Assembly: GCA_965278995.1 (NCBI GenBank)
Contig: OZ257136.1
Location: 2,046,001-2,110,000, forward strand
Source of the DNA: JADJYF01 sp965278995
GTDB taxonomy: Bacteria; Pseudomonadota; Gammaproteobacteria; Ga0077536
Direction: 5' to 3'
Length of the DNA stretch: 64,000 nt
The translations under genes and the position numbers were made by a program. Below, piece after piece: positions 60,953 to 64,000 of this stretch; within the stretch, counting starts at the first letter, position 1, and the number at the start of each line of letters is the position of its first letter. The notes beneath the pieces are model-generated. The model did no database searches, had not been told where the DNA came from, and saw only the letters and a program-made list of their open reading frames with translations.

Positions 60953-61588
60953 ATGCGACTCATCGGATTGCTCGACTCGCCGTATGTTCGACGCGTCGCC
61001 ATCTCGCTTCAACTGCTGGGTCTGCGCTTCGAGCATCAGTCGATCTCCGTATTCCGGGCTTTCGACGAGTTCGAGAAAATAAATCCAGTCGTCAAGGCCC
61101 CGACCATGGTTCTGGATGATGGAACCGTATTGATGGATTCAACCATCATGCTGGAATACGCTGAAGCCGTCGCACACCCGCGCAGTCTGGTGCCGACAAC
61201 CATTCCGGAACTCGGTCGCGATCTTCGGATCGTCAGCCTGGCCTTGGCTGCCTGCGAAAAGAGCATTCAAATCGTTTACGAGCATGAGCTGAGACCCGCC
61301 GAACGGCAACACCAGCCGTGGGTGGATCGGGTCACCGGGCAATTGCTTGCTGCATGCGATTTATTGGAGGGTGAGTTTCGGCAGCGCCCGATGCCTGCAC
61401 CGAGCGCGGCCATGAGTCAGGCATCCGTCACAGCGGCGGTCACGTGGCATTTCGTGCAGAAAATGATCCCGGAAGTGGTACCGCACACCCGCTGTCCGTT
61501 GATAAACGCCTATTCACTGCAAGCGGAATGCTTGCCGGAGTTCAAAGCGGCACCCCATGGCGATTCGACGTTTGGCTATGCGAGCTGA
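60953..61588 (+). CDS. Glutathione S-transferase
   Basis: GST of 211 residues. The thioredoxin-like N-terminal domain contains LIGLLDSPYVRRVAISLQLL (Ser near 8 as probable glutathione-activating residue), the cis-Pro region VVKAPTMVLDDG (about 46-57) and MDSTIMLEYAE, the SNAIL/TRAC-like position. The C-terminal helical domain is complete. It may detoxify or dehalogenate electrophiles, or carry out an isomerase step in aromatic catabolism. GAGGAG precedes the ATG. Confidence 0.87.
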   Translation: MRLIGLLDSPYVRRVAISLQLLGLRFEHQSISVFRAFDEFEKINPVVKAPTMVLDDGTVLMDSTIMLEYAEAVAHPRSLVPTTIPELGRDLRIVSLALAACEKSIQIVYEHELRPAERQHQPWVDRVTGQLLAACDLLEGEFRQRPMPAPSAAMSQASVTAAVTWHFVQKMIPEVVPHTRCPLINAYSLQAECLPEFKAAPHGDSTFGYAS

Positions 61589-61621
61589 TTTATAATTGAA
61601 GCCGACCCAGAAGGAGTCCCC

Positions 61622-62866
61622 ATGGCCATCGACTACACGCTCACAGCCGAGCAGCGCGCCCTGCAGCTGCATGCCCGCCGTTTTGCCCGCGAGGTGTTGA
61701 GTCAGGTGCCCGGTGCGACGCGGCATCTGCCGACACCGGCGGAGCGTTTCCTGGCAACGCGGCCTTACTACGAAGCCGTCGTCCGCGAAGGTTTTCTGCG
61801 CCGATTGATCCCGCAGCCTTTTGGCGGCGAGGGGACTGGCCTGATGGACATGGCGATCGTGACGGAAGAATTTTATGCGGTCGATGTCAATGTACCGCTT
61901 ACGCTGCTGGCGACCTTGCTCGGACTGATGCCGCTGTTCGTGGGTGGCTCGGAAGAACAGCGTACGACCTTGGTCGCGCCGTTCCTCACTGGCACTGGCA
62001 CACCGCTGGCAGCACTCGCCAATAGTGAACCGGGTGGCAGCGCGAACTACGCGTCTCCGGCGCCGGGCGAAGGCGTTCGAACCACGGCGGTACTGGATGG
62101 CGACGAATGGTCGATTTCAGGCACCAAACAATGGATGCTCGGTTCGGGATGGGACGGGCACGGTGCCGATCTGCTGTGCGTCGTGTGTCGCACCGATGCG
62201 ACTGCCCCGCCCGACGGCAGTATTTCGGTCATCGCCGTGCCGCGTCCGGAGCGTGGTCTCGAACTGTTGCAGCTCATGGAAACTTTCGGCAATCGAGCCC
62301 ATGCCGCGCCGCGTTTTCGTCTGACTGACGTGCGTGTTCCGGCGCAGAATGTCATCGGTGCGGTTGGTGGCGGGCGCGGCATCATCGATGCAAGTTTCAC
62401 CAGCACGGCGGCTCTGGTCGGCATCATGGGCGTTGGGTTGATGCGCGCGGCTTTCGACTTCGCTCTCCATTTCGCGCGCACGGAAAAGCGCGGTGGCATT
62501 CGGCCGATCATCGAACATCAGGCTGTCGGTTACGCACTGGCCGATGCCAAGACCACGCTCGAAGCCGCGCGTAATCTCGGTTGGCGCTCGTGCCATGCCT
62601 TGGACGTACAGGCGCCCGGCGCAACGGAACTGGCGCTGCACTCGAAAATTTTCGGTTCCGAGTCCGCTGTCAACGTGATCACCAAACTGATGAGCGTCGT
62701 CGGTGTCGACAGTTACGACCTCGCGCTGCCGCTGGCCGGGTGGCTGCAGGATGCCGCTGTGCTGCCGCTGTTCGACGGCGGCAACATGGGCGTTCGACGG
62801 CGCCAGCTGCACGAACTGCTGATGAGTGCGGACTACGATACGCTGGCTGCGGCCGGCGGCGCTTGA
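61622..62866 (+). CDS. Acyl-CoA dehydrogenase with atypical catalytic region
   Basis: Acyl-CoA dehydrogenase homologue of 414 residues. FAD-contact segments are present (ALANSEPGGSANYASPAPGE; WSISGTKQWMLGSGWDG). The usual C-terminal Glu motif is replaced: PLFDGGNMGVRRRQ has Asp where short-chain enzymes have Glu. Helix G (ALVGIMGVGLMRAAFDF) also lacks a Glu. The protein could use the Asp, belong to a branch with another base, or be non-catalytic. The last codons contain the TTGACA of the promoter that follows. Confidence 0.88.
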   Translation: MAIDYTLTAEQRALQLHARRFAREVLSQVPGATRHLPTPAERFLATRPYYEAVVREGFLRRLIPQPFGGEGTGLMDMAIVTEEFYAVDVNVPLTLLATLLGLMPLFVGGSEEQRTTLVAPFLTGTGTPLAALANSEPGGSANYASPAPGEGVRTTAVLDGDEWSISGTKQWMLGSGWDGHGADLLCVVCRTDATAPPDGSISVIAVPRPERGLELLQLMETFGNRAHAAPRFRLTDVRVPAQNVIGAVGGGRGIIDASFTSTAALVGIMGVGLMRAAFDFALHFARTEKRGGIRPIIEHQAVGYALADAKTTLEAARNLGWRSCHALDVQAPGATELALHSKIFGSESAVNVITKLMSVVGVDSYDLALPLAGWLQDAAVLPLFDGGNMGVRRRQLHELLMSADYDTLAAAGGA

Positions 62867-62891
62867 CAAGCACGGCAGCCGCACGCAGTAT
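62863..62891 (+). promoter_or_regulatory. Candidate promoter of the leader ORF/EamA transcript
   Basis: TTGACA (62863-62868), a perfect -35 hexamer, overlaps the dehydrogenase stop codon. Seventeen bases later lies CAGTAT (62886-62891), a weak -10. Transcription would begin near 62898, so the leader ATG at 62902 would have almost no 5' untranslated region and may be read from a leaderless message. Confidence 0.5.
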
Positions 62892-62901
62892 CCCGCCCCC
62901 T

Positions 62902-63000
62902 ATGAGTTCACATCTGTCCAAGTGCCACCCGAAAAACCTGCGCATGGTCCTGCGCTGGGAGCCGCGTCGTTGCGCGTGCCTGCGGTTGAGTAGAACTTAG
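62902..63000 (+). CDS. Leader peptide ORF, candidate attenuator component
   Basis: A 32-residue frame: MSSHLSKCHPKNLRMVLRWE, then PRRCACLRLSRT, stop TAG at 62998-63000. Seven Arg and three Cys are present, and RRCAC is near the end. It has no Shine-Dalgarno, but the promoter would place the transcript start within a few bases of the ATG. The intrinsic terminator begins 22 bases after its stop. Part of codons 19-22 (62956-62966) can pair with the terminator's 5' arm. The arrangement resembles amino-acid attenuators; the amino acid sensed is not certain. Confidence 0.55.
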   Translation: MSSHLSKCHPKNLRMVLRWEPRRCACLRLSRT

Positions 63001-63021
63001 AACACCCGTTTTCAGATCTAG

Positions 63022-63057
63022 AAGCCGCAGCTCCCGCCCGGGACCTGCGGCTTTTTT
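63022..63057 (+). terminator. Strong intrinsic terminator before the EamA gene
   Basis: AAGCCGCAG (63022-63030) pairs with CTGCGGCTT (63045-63053); CCC/GGG inside the loop may extend the stem. Six T residues (63052-63057) follow. It lies between the leader ORF and the EamA gene, so full expression of EamA requires readthrough. It is the only canonical hairpin-plus-T-run I find in the window. Confidence 0.88.
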
Positions 63058-63079
63058 GTTTTCAGCGACAGGAATTCTC

Positions 63080-64000
63080 ATGAACGTGCCAGCCGCTTAT
63101 ATCGGGGTGATCCTCATCTGGTCGACCACCCCGCTCGCCATCAAATGGAGCAGCGACGGCGTAAGCTTTCTGTTCGGCGCGCTGTCGCGCATGACACTCG
63201 GCTTTCTGTGCGTATTGATCCTGTGTGCGCTGCGGCGTGAGTTCCTGCGTTTCGACAAAGCTGCGTTCAAAGCGTATGGGACAGCCGCTATCGGTATCTT
63301 CCCCGGGATGTTCTGTGTCTACTGGGGCGCGCAGTTCATTCCCTCGGGCTGGATAGCGGTGGTCTTCGGTTTGTCGCCGTTGATCACGGCCGGGCTGGCT
63401 GCCGCCCTGCTCGGCGAGCGCACGCTGACACCGGCACGACTGCTGGCCCAGCTCTGCGGTGTAGCCGGGCTGGCCGTCGTTTTTCAGTCCGGACTGGCGC
63501 TCGGGCCGGCCGCTGTACTCGGTATCGTCGCCGTATTGTTCTCGACCTGCTGTCACACCTTGAGCGCCGTCCTCTTGAAACGCCTGCAGAGCGATCTGCC
63601 GCCAACTACGCTCGTTGCGGGCGGCCTGGGCTGCGCGCTGCCCGGCTTCGCGCTGTGCTGGTGGCTGTTCGACGGCGAGCGACCGACGAACCTGTTGCCG
63701 CATACGCTGGCCGCCATCGTCTATCTCGGCGTCGTGGCGACGACGGCGGGCTTTACGCTCTACTACTACATCCTGCACCACCTGGCCGCGAGTCAGGTTG
63801 CTTTGATCACCTTGATCTCGCCGATATCGGCGCTGGTGCTCGGCAATCTGCTGAATGGCGAAGCGCTGCAGGCGCGCACGGTGTTCGGAGCGGCGCTGAT
63901 CCTGCTAGCGCTGATACTGCACGAACTGCTTCCTGCAGCACGGCGGGCTACATCCCGCTCAGATCGGCCAATGCATCAAGCACCATGCCCGTCCCGGCAG
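63080..64000 (+). CDS. EamA/DMT-family transporter (3' end beyond the window)
   Basis: Inner-membrane transporter of the drug/metabolite superfamily, 307 residues visible. About ten membrane helices are present in two EamA halves (YIGVILIWSTTPLAIKW near the start; GVVATTAGFTLYYYILHHLA near 222-241). Helix-rich EamA proteins export amino acids or metabolites such as cysteine or homoserine; this member's substrate is not known. AGGA lies six bases before the ATG at 63080. No stop appears before 64000, where the polar tail PMHQAPCPSRQ suggests the end is near. Confidence 0.9.
   Translation, partial: MNVPAAYIGVILIWSTTPLAIKWSSDGVSFLFGALSRMTLGFLCVLILCALRREFLRFDKAAFKAYGTAAIGIFPGMFCVYWGAQFIPSGWIAVVFGLSPLITAGLAAALLGERTLTPARLLAQLCGVAGLAVVFQSGLALGPAAVLGIVAVLFSTCCHTLSAVLLKRLQSDLPPTTLVAGGLGCALPGFALCWWLFDGERPTNLLPHTLAAIVYLGVVATTAGFTLYYYILHHLAASQVALITLISPISALVLGNLLNGEALQARTVFGAALILLALILHELLPAARRATSRSDRPMHQAPCPSRQ

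Noticed and set aside
1..64000. tRNA, rRNA, CRISPR array, insertion sequence or phage genes
   Set aside because: No cloverleaf, repeat-spacer pattern, transposase motif or terminal repeat could be recognised by reading.

Overview
This is a G+C-rich, gene-dense chromosomal window with no tRNA or rRNA gene, CRISPR array or insertion sequence that I can recognise. It holds about 57 protein genes, two broken genes, one probable leader peptide and a few regulatory sites. The gene families suggest a free-living, probably aquatic or soil, Gammaproteobacterium with a broad acyl-CoA-based catabolism. They include five acyl-CoA dehydrogenases, three crotonases, a MaoC hydratase, a Rieske oxygenase, an LLM flavin oxidoreductase, a PQQ alcohol dehydrogenase, a TonB receptor, PEP-CTERM proteins and an Hcp protein. 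The taxonomic placement is inference; there is no marker gene in the window.

Layout. 1-3.0 kb (minus): a LysM-FecR envelope protein overlapping a CHASE2-PAS sensor cut by the window edge. 3.2-5.0 kb (plus): a DsbA-fold isomerase, an exported carboxymuconolactone-decarboxylase-like protein and an orphan Hcp. 5.0-9.3 kb (minus): an acyl-CoA catabolic operon with two unequal acyl-CoA dehydrogenases, a crotonase and a nitronate monooxygenase. 9.5-12.6 kb (plus): phosphatase, hydrolase, an unknown protein and an aldo/keto reductase. 12.5-19.6 kb (minus): a PEP-CTERM repeat protein, a LuxR regulator, a probably lanthanide-type PQQ dehydrogenase with its MxaJ-like partner, and a crotonase homologue. 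19.8-24.2 kb (plus): zinc ribbon, MscS channel, PaaG-like isomerase and SGNH protein. 24.2-29.2 kb: SDR/SAF-oxidoreductase/PhyH operon, a hydroxyisobutyrate-dehydrogenase-like enzyme and a methyltransferase. 29.3-34.2 kb: winged-helix TPR regulator, a serpin pseudogene, MaoC, YajD, SnoaL-like and SpoIIE phosphatase genes.

34.2-44.5 kb (minus) is a seven-gene run with overlaps or short gaps throughout: NUDIX, Rieske oxygenase, fumarylacetoacetase-like hydrolase, DUF1636, amidohydrolase, BrkB/YihY and a 1522-residue AsmA-like protein. 44.8-47.7 kb (plus): two coupled acyl-CoA dehydrogenases and DUF3237, preceded by a perfect 20-bp palindrome. 47.7-50.0 kb (minus): a TonB-dependent receptor broken by an amber codon and a 3' deletion. 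50.1-52.0 kb: DUF1272, an unknown P-loop NTPase and a second PEP-CTERM protein. 52.2-55.6 kb (minus): a C39-like peptidase, a RLAN-RimK ATP-grasp ligase and a GCS2 ligase, all coupled by 4-base overlaps. This is the best candidate for an uncharacterised biosynthetic or peptide-modifying system. 55.8-60.4 kb (plus): an LLM oxidoreductase/ADC-like/ThDP-decarboxylase operon, then a DHH phosphoesterase. 60.6-64 kb (plus): a secreted protein, a GST, an acyl-CoA dehydrogenase and an EamA transporter behind a short leader ORF and a strong intrinsic terminator, which together look like a transcription attenuator.

Two features recur. Many adjacent genes share ATGA, GTGA or TTGA stop-start overlaps, and TTG or GTG starts are common. 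The two damaged genes (serpin and TonB receptor) both combine an internal deletion with a point lesion, which suggests local decay of outer-surface functions.
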